Source: Thermoanaerobacterales bacterium (GTDB taxonomy: Bacteria > Actinomycetota > Acidimicrobiia > Acidimicrobiales > JACDCH01). From it: a DNA stretch of 33,321 bases. The position numbers and the translations under genes were made by a program. Positions 25,060 to 32,747 of this stretch are shown here, one piece after another. The notes under the pieces were generated by a model. The model was not told where the DNA came from. It saw nothing but the letters and a program-made list of their open reading frames with translations, and did not search any database. The first letter of the stretch is position 1, and every line of letters begins with the position of its first letter. The stretch covers positions 1 through 33,321 of the forward strand of contig PKRH01000024.1 in the NCBI GenBank assembly GCA_017577565.1, written 5' to 3'.

Positions 25060-25785
25060 ATGACCGAGGCGAGGGCCCACGACGATCCGGCCGGGCCCGA
25101 CACGCCGCCCAAGCGGGGCCCGGGGCGGCCACGATCGCAGCCGCTCGAGATGCAGCGGCGGGCCGTGCTCGACGCCGCGCTCCCCGTGTTCGCCAACCAG
25201 GGCTACCACGGCGCGACGATCGAGACGATCGCCCGGGGCTGCGGCATCCCGCGCCCGACCGTCTACGAGATCTTCGGCGGCAAGGACGCGCTGTTCGCCG
25301 CCGTGCTCGACGACGCCGCCGAGCGGGTCTACGGCCGGCTCTCCGCCAGCTTCGCCGAGTCCGGCGACATGCCGCTGCGCGAGTTCCTCCGCCACAGCTT
25401 CACCGCGGTGTTCGACCTGTTCGAGCGGGACCGCGACGCGGTCATGCTCCTGCTCAACGCCGAGCACAGCGAGGACCCGCCGCACCCGGCCCCCTCCGAG
25501 GTCCGCCGGCGGCTGCTGCACGACGTCGCCGCGCTCACCCGGTCGCGCTGGGAGGCGCTGGGCGTCGAGGTCGGCGACGCCGCCGAGGTCGTCGCGCTCC
25601 TCGTCTTCCGCATGGCCGAGGGCCTGGCGCTCCGGCGGGCCAACGACCCGACCTGGGACCGCGAGGCGCTGATCGACCTGCTCACCGAGTTCACCTTCGG
25701 CGGCATCGACCGGCTCTGGTCGCAGGCCCTCGACGTGCTGGTCGCCGCGGGCCGCCGCCACCGCCCCGGGGCGGCCGGGGCGTGA
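25060..25785 (+). CDS. TetR-family transcriptional regulator
   Basis: The 241-residue repressor-type protein has a basic N-terminal arm (PKRGPGRPRS) and a helix-turn-helix in ATIETIARGCGIPRPTVYEIFGGKDALFAAVL. The rest is a helical ligand-binding domain of no recognisable subclass. It lies back to back with the acyl-CoA dehydrogenase, the usual arrangement for a local regulator of acyl-CoA metabolism; an acyl-CoA inducer is a guess. The ATG at 25060 has only a weak GGGG upstream; GTG at 25036, close to the predicted transcription start, is the alternative. Its stop overlaps the start of the thiamine pyrophosphokinase gene (GTGA), so the two share a message. Confidence 0.85.
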   Translation: MTEARAHDDPAGPDTPPKRGPGRPRSQPLEMQRRAVLDAALPVFANQGYHGATIETIARGCGIPRPTVYEIFGGKDALFAAVLDDAAERVYGRLSASFAESGDMPLREFLRHSFTAVFDLFERDRDAVMLLLNAEHSEDPPHPAPSEVRRRLLHDVAALTRSRWEALGVEVGDAAEVVALLVFRMAEGLALRRANDPTWDREALIDLLTEFTFGGIDRLWSQALDVLVAAGRRHRPGAAGA

Positions 25786-26459
25786 CGGCGCGCCGCGTCG
25801 CCGTCGTGGTGGCCGGCGGCGGGCCGCCCGCGGTCACCCGGGAGCAGCTCGGCGACCTGGGCGACCGCCCGGTGGTCGTCGCCGCCGACGAGGGGCTCCA
25901 GCACGCCGAGGCCCTCGGGCTGCGGGTCGACCTCGTGGTCGGCGACATGGACTCGGTCGACCCGGGCGCGCTGGCCGCCGCGGACGCCGCCGGGGTGCCG
26001 CTGCAGCGCCACCCCGCGGCCAAGGACGCCACCGACCTCGAGCTCGCCCTCGACGCCGCGCTGGCGGCGGAGGTCGACCGGGTGGTCGTCGTCACCGGCA
26101 CCGGCGACCGGCTGGACCACACGATGGCGGTCGCGCTCACCGTGTCCGCCCCCGACCGGGTGGCGGCCGCCGCCGTCGAGGCGTGGATCGGCCCGGCGCA
26201 CGTGTGGGTGGTGGCCGGCGAGGCGTCGCTCGCCGGGCGGCCCGGCGAGCTGCTCAGCCTGCTGCCCGCCCACGGCCCGGCCGTGGGGGTCACGACCAGC
26301 GGGCTGCTGTACCCGCTGGCCGACGAGGACCTGCCCGCCGGCATCGGCCGGGGCGTGAGCAACGAGTGGGTCGAGGAGGTCGCGACCGTCCGGGTGCGCT
26401 CGGGCATCCTGCTCGCGGTGGCGCCCGGCGCCGCGGACGGCGCCCGGGCACCCCGCTGA
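25782..26459 (+). CDS. Thiamine pyrophosphokinase
   Basis: The 225-residue enzyme transfers pyrophosphate from ATP to thiamine, giving thiamine diphosphate. Family landmarks are VVAADEGLQHAEALG, the metal/ATP motif VVGDMDSVD, HPAAKDATDLELALDAA, and TGTGDRLDHTMA. The C-terminal domain includes TTSGLLYPLADEDLPAGIGRGVSNEW, which lines the thiamine site. It begins with GTG overlapping the TetR gene's stop by four bases, so it is probably co-transcribed with a regulator unrelated in function. No thiamine riboswitch is visible upstream. Confidence 0.88.
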   Translation: MTARRVAVVVAGGGPPAVTREQLGDLGDRPVVVAADEGLQHAEALGLRVDLVVGDMDSVDPGALAAADAAGVPLQRHPAAKDATDLELALDAALAAEVDRVVVVTGTGDRLDHTMAVALTVSAPDRVAAAAVEAWIGPAHVWVVAGEASLAGRPGELLSLLPAHGPAVGVTTSGLLYPLADEDLPAGIGRGVSNEWVEEVATVRVRSGILLAVAPGAADGARAPR

Positions 26460-26473
26460 GCCCCGGTTGGGGC
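26460..26473 (+). terminator. Small hairpin right after the kinase stop
   Basis: GCCCC-GGTT-GGGGC starts at the base after the stop codon ending at 26459. The stem is short (5 bp) and lacks a T tract, so termination is only possible. Confidence 0.25.
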
Positions 26474-26502
26474 GGCCCGGGGCGAGGTGCCACGATCGCC
26501 CC

Positions 26503-26940
26503 GTGGACGTGACGGCCGACCTCGTGGCTCCCTGCACCCCCGACGAGCTGTTCAGGTGGGTCGACGACCTGGGCCGCTACCCGCAGTGGCTGGAGATCGT
26601 CCCGCGGGTGCGCCCGGTCGACCCCCACCCCGACGACCCCGGGCCGGCGTGGTCGGTCGACCTCCGGGGCCGGCTGGGCCCCTTCGCCCGGTCCAAGCGG
26701 CTGCGCATGGTGCGGACCGTCCACGAGCCGGGGCGGGTCCGCTTCGAGCGGGCCGAGCGCGACGGCCGCCGCCACGCCCCCTGGGTGCTGACCGCCGAGG
26801 TCGGCCCGACCGAGGGCGGCAGCCGGCTGGAGGTGCACCTGCACTACGGCGGCAGCCTGGTCGGCCCGCTGATCGAGCGGCTGCTCAGCGACGAGATCGA
26901 GCGCTCACGCCCACGCCTGCTCGCCCTCGTCGGCGCGTGA
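26503..26940 (+). CDS. SRPBCC-fold protein (polyketide cyclase/dehydrase-like)
   Basis: The 145-residue single-domain protein begins VDVTADLVAPCTPDELFRWV and continues DDLGRYPQWLEIVPRV, the standard N-terminal strand and helix of the START/SRPBCC fold. RLEVHLHYGGSLVGPLIERLL and a final helix close the fold. These proteins bind hydrophobic ligands in a cavity; the ligand is unknown. GTG at 26503 follows CACGAT by 6 bases, a relaxed leaderless -10. Its last 36 bases overlap, on the opposite strand, the end of the convergent ABC ATPase gene, so both C-termini are encoded by the same DNA. Confidence 0.8.
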   Translation: MDVTADLVAPCTPDELFRWVDDLGRYPQWLEIVPRVRPVDPHPDDPGPAWSVDLRGRLGPFARSKRLRMVRTVHEPGRVRFERAERDGRRHAPWVLTAEVGPTEGGSRLEVHLHYGGSLVGPLIERLLSDEIERSRPRLLALVGA

Positions 26941-27756
26941 GCCGCCGGCGGGGCCGTGCGGGGCCCGCGCCGCCCAGCGCCCGTCGCGCCGGTCGAGCAC
27001 GAGCGGGACGCCGAACAGGCGCCCGAGCGCCTCGGCCGTGAGCACCGCGTCCAGCGGCCCTGCGGCCAGCGCCCGCCCGCCCCGCAGCAGCAGCGCGTGC
27101 GTGAAGCCGGGCGGGATCTCCTCGACGTGGTGGGTCACGAGCACGGTCGGCGGGGTGGCCGGGTCGCGCGCGAGCTCGGTCAGGCGGGCCACCAGCTGCT
27201 CGCGGCCGCCGAGGTCGAGGCCGGCCGTCGGCTCGTCGAGCAGGACGAGGCCGGGGTCGCCCCAGAGCGAGCGGGCCAGCAGCACCCGCTGGCGCTCCCC
27301 GGAGGACAGCGTGCCGAACCGGCGGTCGGCCAGGTGGGCGGTGCCGGTGCGGGACAGCAGCTCGCGGGCCCGGGCGCGGTCGTCGGGGCCGTAGGTGTGC
27401 CACCAGGTCTCGAGGGCGGCCTCCCGGGCCGACATGACGACGTCGAGGGCCGGGACGTCGGGGCGCAGCATGTCGGCCAGCGCCGGGCTGACCAGCCCGA
27501 TGCGGCGCCGCAGCCGCCGCACGTCCACCCGCCCCAGCTCGTGGCCCAGCACCTCGACCCGCCCGGCGGTGGGGTGGAGGTGGAGCGACGCCAACCGCAG
27601 CAGCGTCGTCTTGCCGGCGCCGTTGGGGCCGAGCACGACCCAGCGCTCGCCGGGCCGCACGGTCCAGTCGAGCCCGTCGAGCAGCACCACCGGCTCGCCG
27701 TCGCCGGCGGCGACGACGCGGACGGCCTCGAGGCGGAGGACGGGATCGGGCAGCAC
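26905..27756 (-). CDS. Stand-alone ABC transporter ATPase
   Basis: The 283-residue single ATPase domain has Walker A GPNGAGKTT (43-51), signature LSSGERQRVLLA, Walker B LVLLDEPTAGLD and a switch histidine in VLVTHHVEEIP. It resembles ModF/PhrA-like ATPases often annotated as molybdate or iron-type importers, but no permease or binding protein lies nearby, so partner and substrate are unknown. GTG at 27756 follows TAGCGT by 8 bases, which excludes the longer open frame to 28467. Its 3' end overlaps the convergent SRPBCC gene by 36 bases. Confidence 0.85.
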   Translation of the reverse strand: MLPDPVLRLEAVRVVAAGDGEPVVLLDGLDWTVRPGERWVVLGPNGAGKTTLLRLASLHLHPTAGRVEVLGHELGRVDVRRLRRRIGLVSPALADMLRPDVPALDVVMSAREAALETWWHTYGPDDRARARELLSRTGTAHLADRRFGTLSSGERQRVLLARSLWGDPGLVLLDEPTAGLDLGGREQLVARLTELARDPATPPTVLVTHHVEEIPPGFTHALLLRGGRALAAGPLDAVLTAEALGRLFGVPLVLDRRDGRWAARAPHGPAGGSRADEGEQAWA

Positions 27757-27764
27757 GCCCGGCC

Positions 27765-27770
27765 ACGCTA
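27765..27770 (-). promoter_or_regulatory. -10 hexamer TAGCGT, leaderless type
   Basis: TAGCGT on the minus strand is followed by GGCCGGGC and the GTG at 27756 (8-base gap). Confidence 0.5.
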
Positions 27771-27843
27771 GGGACCGGGGCCGGCCGGCCGGAAGCCGGC
27801 CGGGGGCGGGGGCGCGTTTGGACCCCCACGGGCCGGCCCCCGC

Positions 27844-27849
27844 TACGGT
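27844..27849 (+). promoter_or_regulatory. -10 hexamer TACGGT, leaderless type
   Basis: TACGGT is followed by GACGCC and the GTG at 27856, a 6-base gap that predicts a message starting at the GTG of the F420 reductase gene. Confidence 0.55.
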
Positions 27850-27855
27850 GACGCC

Positions 27856-28617
27856 GTGCGCATCGGCATCCTCGGTGGAACTGGTCCGGCGGGCAGGGCG
27901 CTGGCGGCCCGGCTCGCGTCGGTGGGCTTCGACGTGGTCGTCGGCTCCCGGTCGAAGTACCGGGCGATGGAGGTCGTCGACAACCTGCTGGAGCAGTGGT
28001 CCGACCGCCGCCTCACCATCGGTGCGGGCGACAACGCGACGGCGGCCGACGCCGACCTCGTCGTCATCGCCACGCCGTGGGACGGCGCCACCCAGACCGC
28101 CGTGTCGGTCGAGGACCGGCTGCGGGGCAAGGTCGTGGTCTCGATGGCCAACGCCCTGACCAAGCTGGGCAAGGAGTTCCAGCCGCTGGTGCCGCCCCGG
28201 GGGTCGGTGGCGGCGAGCGTGCAGGCGGCCGTGCCCCACTGCAAGGTGGCGGCCGCGCTCCACCACGTGCCCGCCAAGGAGCTGGGCGACCTCCGGCACC
28301 CGATCGAGAGCGACGTCCTCATCTGCTCCGACCACGAGTCGGCCGTCGAGATCACGAGCGACGTCATCGCCAAGATCCCGAACATGCGGCCGCTCAACGC
28401 CGGCGAGCTGGCGATGGCGACGCCCATCGAGTCGTTCACGGCGGTGCTGCTGCAGCTCAACATGCACTACAAGACGCGCGTCGCGGTGAAGCTCACGGGC
28501 ATCCCCGAGCCGGACGGCGGTGGCGGGGGCCGCACCGACGGGTCCGGCGGGTCGGGGGAGGAGGCGAGCCCCGCGGCGTCGGGCACCGCGGCGTCCGAGG
28601 TGGGCGAGACGGCGTGA
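27856..28617 (+). CDS. npdG: NADPH-dependent F420 reductase
   Basis: The 253-residue enzyme moves hydride between NADPH and coenzyme F420, setting the F420H2 pool. It begins MRIGILGGTGPAGRALAARL, the NADP-binding loop of F420H2:NADP oxidoreductases, followed by FDVVVGSRS for the phosphate. VVIATPWDGA and VSMANALTKLG continue the Rossmann domain, and the C-terminal part has NAGELAMATPIESFTAVLLQLN. About 45 residues at the end are Gly/Ser/Ala-rich, beyond the usual domain, and probably disordered. Its stop overlaps the mshC start as GTGA. Presence of this gene implies the organism makes F420. Confidence 0.88.
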   Translation: MRIGILGGTGPAGRALAARLASVGFDVVVGSRSKYRAMEVVDNLLEQWSDRRLTIGAGDNATAADADLVVIATPWDGATQTAVSVEDRLRGKVVVSMANALTKLGKEFQPLVPPRGSVAASVQAAVPHCKVAAALHHVPAKELGDLRHPIESDVLICSDHESAVEITSDVIAKIPNMRPLNAGELAMATPIESFTAVLLQLNMHYKTRVAVKLTGIPEPDGGGGGRTDGSGGSGEEASPAASGTAASEVGETA

Positions 28618-29783
28618 CCCGCGACCGTGCCCGGGGTGCTGGGCCGATGCGATTGCACGACACGGCGCGGGGCGAGGTCGTCCCGTTCACGCCCGGCCGG
28701 GTCGTCACCATGTACACCTGCGGCATCACGCCCTACGACGCGACGCACGTCGGGCACGCGGCCACCTACCTGACCTACGACGTCCTGCAGCGGCGGCTGC
28801 GCGACCGGGGCCACGAGACCCGGTGCGTCCGCAACGTCACCGACGTCGACGACGACATCCTCCGCAAGGCGCGCGAGCTGGGCGTCCACTACCTCGACCT
28901 GGCGGCCGCCGAGACGGCCCGCTTCCAGGACGACATGCGGGCCCTCGGCCTGCTGCCGGCCTGGAGCGAGCCCCGCGCCACCTCGGCCATCGCCGACATC
29001 CGGGGCTTCATCGGCATGGTGCTCGACCGGGGCTACGCCTACCGCAGCGGCGGCGCCGTCTACTTCGACGTGTCGCGGTTCGAGCGATTCGGCCAGCTCA
29101 GCCACCTGGGCCGCGACGAGATGCTCAAGCTCGCCGCCGAGCGGGGCGGCAACGTCGACGACCCGAACAAGGACGACCCGCTCGACTTCGTCCTCTGGCA
29201 GCCCTCGGCCGAGGACGAGCCGTCGTGGGAGTCGCTGTGGGGACCGGGCCGCCCGGGCTGGCACATCGAGTGCTCGGCCCTCGCCCTGCGGGAGCTCGGC
29301 ACGACCATCGACCTCCACGGCGGGGGCGCCGACCTCATCTTCCCGCACCACGAGTGCGAGGCGGCCCAGTCCGAGGCGGCGACCGGCGAGCCGTTCGTCC
29401 GCCACTGGATGCACCAGGCGATGGTGCGCTACCGGGGCGAGAAGATGTCGAAGTCGCTCGGCAACCTCGTCTTCGTCTCCGACCTGCGCCGGGAGTGGGA
29501 CCCCCGGGCCATCCGCCTGGCGGTGCTGGCCCACCACTACCGGGTCGAGTGGGAGTGGGACGACGGGGTCATGCCGGCCGCCGCCGAGCGGCTCGAGCGC
29601 TGGCAGGCGGTGTCCCGCGGCGACGGCGACGCCGCGCTCGACGCCGTGCGGGCGGCGCTGGACGACGACCTGGACACGCCGGCCGCGCTGGCGGCGATCG
29701 ACGAGGCGGTCGAGGCCGGCCGCGACGTCACGGCCGCGGCGGCGCTGCTCGGCGTCGACCTGCGCCCCGACCGGCCCACCTGA
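28614..29783 (+). CDS. mshC: Mycothiol cysteine ligase MshC
   Basis: The 389-residue class I tRNA-synthetase-like enzyme joins cysteine to GlcN-inositol in mycothiol synthesis. CGITPYDATHVGHAATYLTY (36-55) is the MshC version of the HIGH region. The zinc ligands C36, C220 (WHIECSAL) and H245 (PHHE) keep nearly the spacing of C43, C231 and H256 of mycobacterial MshC. The KMSKS loop is EKMSKSLGN. The protein ends at DDDLDTPAALAAIDEAVEAG and LLGVDL, as MshC does, and lacks the anticodon-binding domain of cysteinyl-tRNA synthetase. The GTG at 28614 overlaps the npdG stop (GTGA); ATG at 28647 is the alternative start. Confidence 0.87.
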   Translation: MTRDRARGAGPMRLHDTARGEVVPFTPGRVVTMYTCGITPYDATHVGHAATYLTYDVLQRRLRDRGHETRCVRNVTDVDDDILRKARELGVHYLDLAAAETARFQDDMRALGLLPAWSEPRATSAIADIRGFIGMVLDRGYAYRSGGAVYFDVSRFERFGQLSHLGRDEMLKLAAERGGNVDDPNKDDPLDFVLWQPSAEDEPSWESLWGPGRPGWHIECSALALRELGTTIDLHGGGADLIFPHHECEAAQSEAATGEPFVRHWMHQAMVRYRGEKMSKSLGNLVFVSDLRREWDPRAIRLAVLAHHYRVEWEWDDGVMPAAAERLERWQAVSRGDGDAALDAVRAALDDDLDTPAALAAIDEAVEAGRDVTAAAALLGVDLRPDRPT

Positions 29784-29800
29784 CCCCGGACCGTGGTCGG

Positions 29801-29827
29801 CCACCCGCGTCGGGTGGGATCCACCCG
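29801..29827 (+). promoter_or_regulatory. Two mutually exclusive 7-bp hairpins
   Basis: CCACCCG (29801-29807), CGGGTGG (29811-29817) and CCACCCG again (29821-29827) are separated by CGT and GAT. The middle arm can pair with either neighbour, so only one hairpin can form at once. The element lies between the mshC stop and the plsC -10 hexamer. It may be the mshC terminator, an operator, or both. Confidence 0.45.
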
Positions 29828-29849
29828 TCGCGCCGGCCCCGGGTCGGCG

Positions 29850-29855
29850 TAGGCT
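29850..29855 (+). promoter_or_regulatory. -10 hexamer TAGGCT, leaderless type
   Basis: TAGGCT is followed by CCCGGC and then the ATG at 29862, a 6-base gap. Confidence 0.55.
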
Positions 29856-29861
29856 CCCGGC

Positions 29862-30641
29862 ATGACCGAGGGGGACGTCGACGACGTCCGGCGCTACGGG
29901 CGGCTGTACCCGATCGCCCGGGCGGTGCTGACGCCGCTGTTCCGGGCGTGCTGGCGCATCCGCGTCGAGGGCCTCGACCACGTGCCCCGGCAGGGGCCGG
30001 CGATCCTGTGCCCCAACCACACCTCGGTCATCGACTCGTTCCTCATGCCCTCGGTCCTGCCCCGGCGGATCACCTTCGTGGGCAAGTCCGAGTACCTGGA
30101 CGACTGGAAGACGCGGTACCTGTTCCCCGCGCTGGGGATGATCCCGATCGACCGGCGGGGCGGCGACGCCAGCCGCCGGGCCCTCGAGGCGGCGACGAGG
30201 GTGCTCGAGCGGGGCGAGCTGTTCGGCATCTACCCCGAGGGCACCCGCAGCCGAGACGGCCGCCTGCACAAGGGCCACACCGGCGCCGCCCGGCTGGCGC
30301 TGCGCACCGGGGCGCCGCTCGTCCCGGTCGGCATCATCGGCACCCGCGACATCCAGCCGCCGGGGGCCCGGGTGCCCCGCCCGTTCGCGGCCTGCATCAT
30401 CCGCTTCGGCCGGCCGATCGACGTCACCCGCCACCGCCACCGGGTCGACGACCGCCTGCTCCTGCGCCAGATCACCGACGAGCTGATGTACGAGGTGCGG
30501 GAGCTGACGGGCCAGGAGTACGTCGACGAGTACGCCACCCGCCGGCCCGAGTCGCTGCCGCCCCAGCCCACCGCGGTCGTGGCCGGCAGCGACGGGGGCC
30601 GCGGCGCCTCGGCCGCGCTGCAGGGCTCGTCCGCCCCCTGA
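29862..30641 (+). CDS. plsC: 1-acyl-glycerol-3-phosphate acyltransferase (PlsC family)
   Basis: The 259-residue acyltransferase adds an acyl chain to lysophosphatidic acid or a similar acceptor at the membrane. The catalytic HX4D box is NHTSVIDS, the acceptor-phosphate motif is YPEGTRSRDGRLHKGHTG, and VPVGIIGTRDIQPPG supplies the fourth motif. There is no long N-terminal membrane segment, only an amphipathic stretch around residues 15-32. The last 40 or so residues are low-complexity. The exact acceptor could differ, since this superfamily includes other lipid acyltransferases. It has its own leaderless promoter between mshC and thrS. Confidence 0.87.
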   Translation: MTEGDVDDVRRYGRLYPIARAVLTPLFRACWRIRVEGLDHVPRQGPAILCPNHTSVIDSFLMPSVLPRRITFVGKSEYLDDWKTRYLFPALGMIPIDRRGGDASRRALEAATRVLERGELFGIYPEGTRSRDGRLHKGHTGAARLALRTGAPLVPVGIIGTRDIQPPGARVPRPFAACIIRFGRPIDVTRHRHRVDDRLLLRQITDELMYEVRELTGQEYVDEYATRRPESLPPQPTAVVAGSDGGRGASAALQGSSAP

Positions 30642-30648
30642 GCAGGCG

Positions 30649-30673
30649 GGGGAGCGGTCGCGCGCCGGTCCCC
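30649..30673 (+). terminator. Imperfect hairpin after plsC
   Basis: GGGGA (30649-30653) pairs with TCCCC (30669-30673), with CGG/CCG pairing inside, starting 7 bases after the stop codon. It has no T tract and one mismatch in the stem. Confidence 0.3.
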
Positions 30674-30738
30674 GGGCGGGCCGTCGGGGGTCGCCGCCGA
30701 GCGCCCGATCCAGGTTCCGGCGGGGGCCGTGGGGTCGG

Positions 30739-30744
30739 TAACCT
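30739..30744 (+). promoter_or_regulatory. -10 hexamer TAACCT, leaderless type
   Basis: TAACCT ends 8 bases before the ATG at 30753. A leaderless thrS message leaves no room for a T-box, and I see no T-box sequence in the 111-base gap. Confidence 0.5.
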
Positions 30745-30752
30745 CGGCGCCC

Positions 30753-32747
30753 ATGGCCGAGATCAGAGTGACGCTGCCCGACGGTTCCACGCGCACGGTG
30801 GAGCAGGGCGCGACCGCGCTCGACTTGGCCCGCAGCATCGGTCCCCGCCTGGCCCGCGACGCCGTCATCGCCGAGATCAACGGCGAGGAGCGCGACCTCG
30901 CCACCGAGCTGCACGACGGCGACCGCGTCGCCATCGTCACGGCCGACAGCGAACGCGGCCTCTACACGATCCGCCACTCGACCGCCCACGTCCTCGCCCA
31001 GGCGGTGCTCGACCTCTTCCCGGGGGCCACCTTCGGCATCGGCCCGCCGGTCGAGGACGGCTTCTACTACGACTTCGAGCTGCCCGGGGGCGCGACGTTC
31101 GAGCCCGAGGACCTCGAGCGCATCGAGGCCCGCATGCGGGAGATCATCGCCGAGCGGCAGCCGTTCGTGCGCGACGAGCTGCCCGCCGACGAGGCCCGCA
31201 AGATCTTCGCCGACCACCCCTACAAGCTCGAGATCATCGACGACGCCTCGACCGACCCCATGTCGGGCACCGGGGACCGGGGCGAGGTCCGCACCTACGA
31301 GAACCCGCCGGCGAAGCCCAAGGAGCACCCGCCGTTCCACGGCCGGCCGGGGTTCATCGACCTGTGCCGGGGCCCCCACGTCCCCGACACGGGCACGCAC
31401 CTCGGGCACTTCAAGCTCATGCGCGTCGCCGGCGCCTACTGGCGGGGCGACGAGACCAAGCCGCAGCTCCAGCGCATCTACGGCACGGCCTGGCACAGCC
31501 GCGCCGCCCTCGAGGAGCACCTCCACCGGCTGGAGGAGGCGGCCCGGCGCGACCACCGCAAGCTGGGCGTCGAGCTCGACCTGTTCCACTTCCCGCCGCT
31601 CGTCGGCAGCGGGCTGCCCGTCTACCACCCGAAGGGCGGCCTGGTCCGGAAGCTGATGGAAGACTACAGCCGGGCCGAGCACGAGCGGGCGGGCTACCAG
31701 TTCGTCTACACGCCGCACATCGCGAAGGCCGACCTCTTCGCCATCAGCGGCCACCTCGACTGGTACGCCGAGGGGATGTACCCCCCGATGGAGCTCGACG
31801 AGGGGCAGGCGTACTACCCCAAGCCGATGAACTGCCCCATGCACATGCTCATCTACGGGGCCCGCCAACGGTCCTACCGCGAGCTGCCGCTGCGGCTGTT
31901 CGAGTTCGGCACGGTCTACCGCTACGAGAAGTCCGGCGTCGTCCACGGCCTGCTCCGGGCCCGGGGCTTCACGCAGGACGACTCGCACATCTTCTGCACC
32001 AAGGAGCAGCTCGGCGACGAGCTGGAGAGCCTGCTCGCCTTCGTGCTCCGGCTGCTGCGCGACTACGGCTTCGACGAGTTCGAGGCCGAGCTGGCCACCC
32101 GGCCCGACAAGTTCGTCGGCGACCCGGACGACTGGGACGACGCCGAGGCCCAGCTGCGGCGGGCCGTCGAGGCCGCGGGCATCCCGTACGTCGTGGCCGA
32201 GGGCGAGGGCGCCTTCTACGCGCCGAAGATCGACGTCCACGTGCGGGACGCCATCGGCCGGCGCTGGCAGCTGTCGACGCTGCAGGTCGACTTCCAGTTC
32301 GCCGACCGCTTCGACCTCACCTACGTGGGCCCGGACAACCAGCGGCACCGGCCGTGCATCATCCACCGGGCGCTGTTCGGGTCGTTCGACCGCTTCTTCG
32401 GCGTGCTGCTCGAGCACACGGCCGGCGCCCTGCCGGCCTGGCTGGCCCCGGTGCAGGCCCAGGTCCTGCCCGTGCGCTCCGACCACGAGGAGCACGCCCG
32501 CCGGCTGGTCGAGCGCCTGCGGGCCGAGGGCTTCCGGGCCGAGGCCACCGACGCCGACGAGCCCCTCGGCGCCCGCATCCGCCGGGCCAAGCTCGACAAG
32601 GTCCCGCACGTGCTCGTGGTCGGCGACGACGACGTGGCCAACGACACCGTCGGCGACAACCCCCGGGGCGGCGAGGTCGAGCGCGACCTGCCGGTCGCCA
32701 CGTTCATCGAGCGGCTCCGGGCCGAGATCGAGTCGCACGCCCCATGA
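30753..32747 (+). CDS. thrS: Threonyl-tRNA synthetase
   Basis: The 664-residue enzyme charges tRNA-Thr. Domains in order are: TGS (about 1-63, starting MAEIRVTLPDGSTRTVEQGA), the editing domain with HSTAHVLAQAV and CRGPHVPDTGTHLGH, the class II catalytic core (about 300-560) with zinc cysteine in PMNCPMHM, motif 2 in FRYEK-like FGTVYRYEKSGVVHGLLRARG, CIIHRALFGSFDRFF as motif 3 with the zinc histidine, and the C-terminal anticodon-binding domain starting near APVQAQVLPV. All expected sites are present. The open frame begins 24 bases earlier, but the -10 hexamer at 30739 would overlap that. Its stop overlaps the HIT gene start (ATGA). Confidence 0.97.
   Translation: MAEIRVTLPDGSTRTVEQGATALDLARSIGPRLARDAVIAEINGEERDLATELHDGDRVAIVTADSERGLYTIRHSTAHVLAQAVLDLFPGATFGIGPPVEDGFYYDFELPGGATFEPEDLERIEARMREIIAERQPFVRDELPADEARKIFADHPYKLEIIDDASTDPMSGTGDRGEVRTYENPPAKPKEHPPFHGRPGFIDLCRGPHVPDTGTHLGHFKLMRVAGAYWRGDETKPQLQRIYGTAWHSRAALEEHLHRLEEAARRDHRKLGVELDLFHFPPLVGSGLPVYHPKGGLVRKLMEDYSRAEHERAGYQFVYTPHIAKADLFAISGHLDWYAEGMYPPMELDEGQAYYPKPMNCPMHMLIYGARQRSYRELPLRLFEFGTVYRYEKSGVVHGLLRARGFTQDDSHIFCTKEQLGDELESLLAFVLRLLRDYGFDEFEAELATRPDKFVGDPDDWDDAEAQLRRAVEAAGIPYVVAEGEGAFYAPKIDVHVRDAIGRRWQLSTLQVDFQFADRFDLTYVGPDNQRHRPCIIHRALFGSFDRFFGVLLEHTAGALPAWLAPVQAQVLPVRSDHEEHARRLVERLRAEGFRAEATDADEPLGARIRRAKLDKVPHVLVVGDDDVANDTVGDNPRGGEVERDLPVATFIERLRAEIESHAP

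Noticed and set aside
25786..26502. Thiamine (TPP) riboswitch linked to the thiamine pyrophosphokinase gene.
   Set aside because: The gene begins inside the TetR stop codon, so there is no leader in which one could lie.
28614..29783. Cysteinyl-tRNA synthetase instead of MshC.
   Set aside because: The CGITPYDATHVGHAATY region, the zinc-ligand spacing and the short C-terminus ending LLGVDL match MshC, and the anticodon-binding domain of CysS is missing.
30642..30752. T-box or other leader RNA upstream of thrS.
   Set aside because: No T-box sequence is visible and the -10 at 30739 makes the message leaderless.
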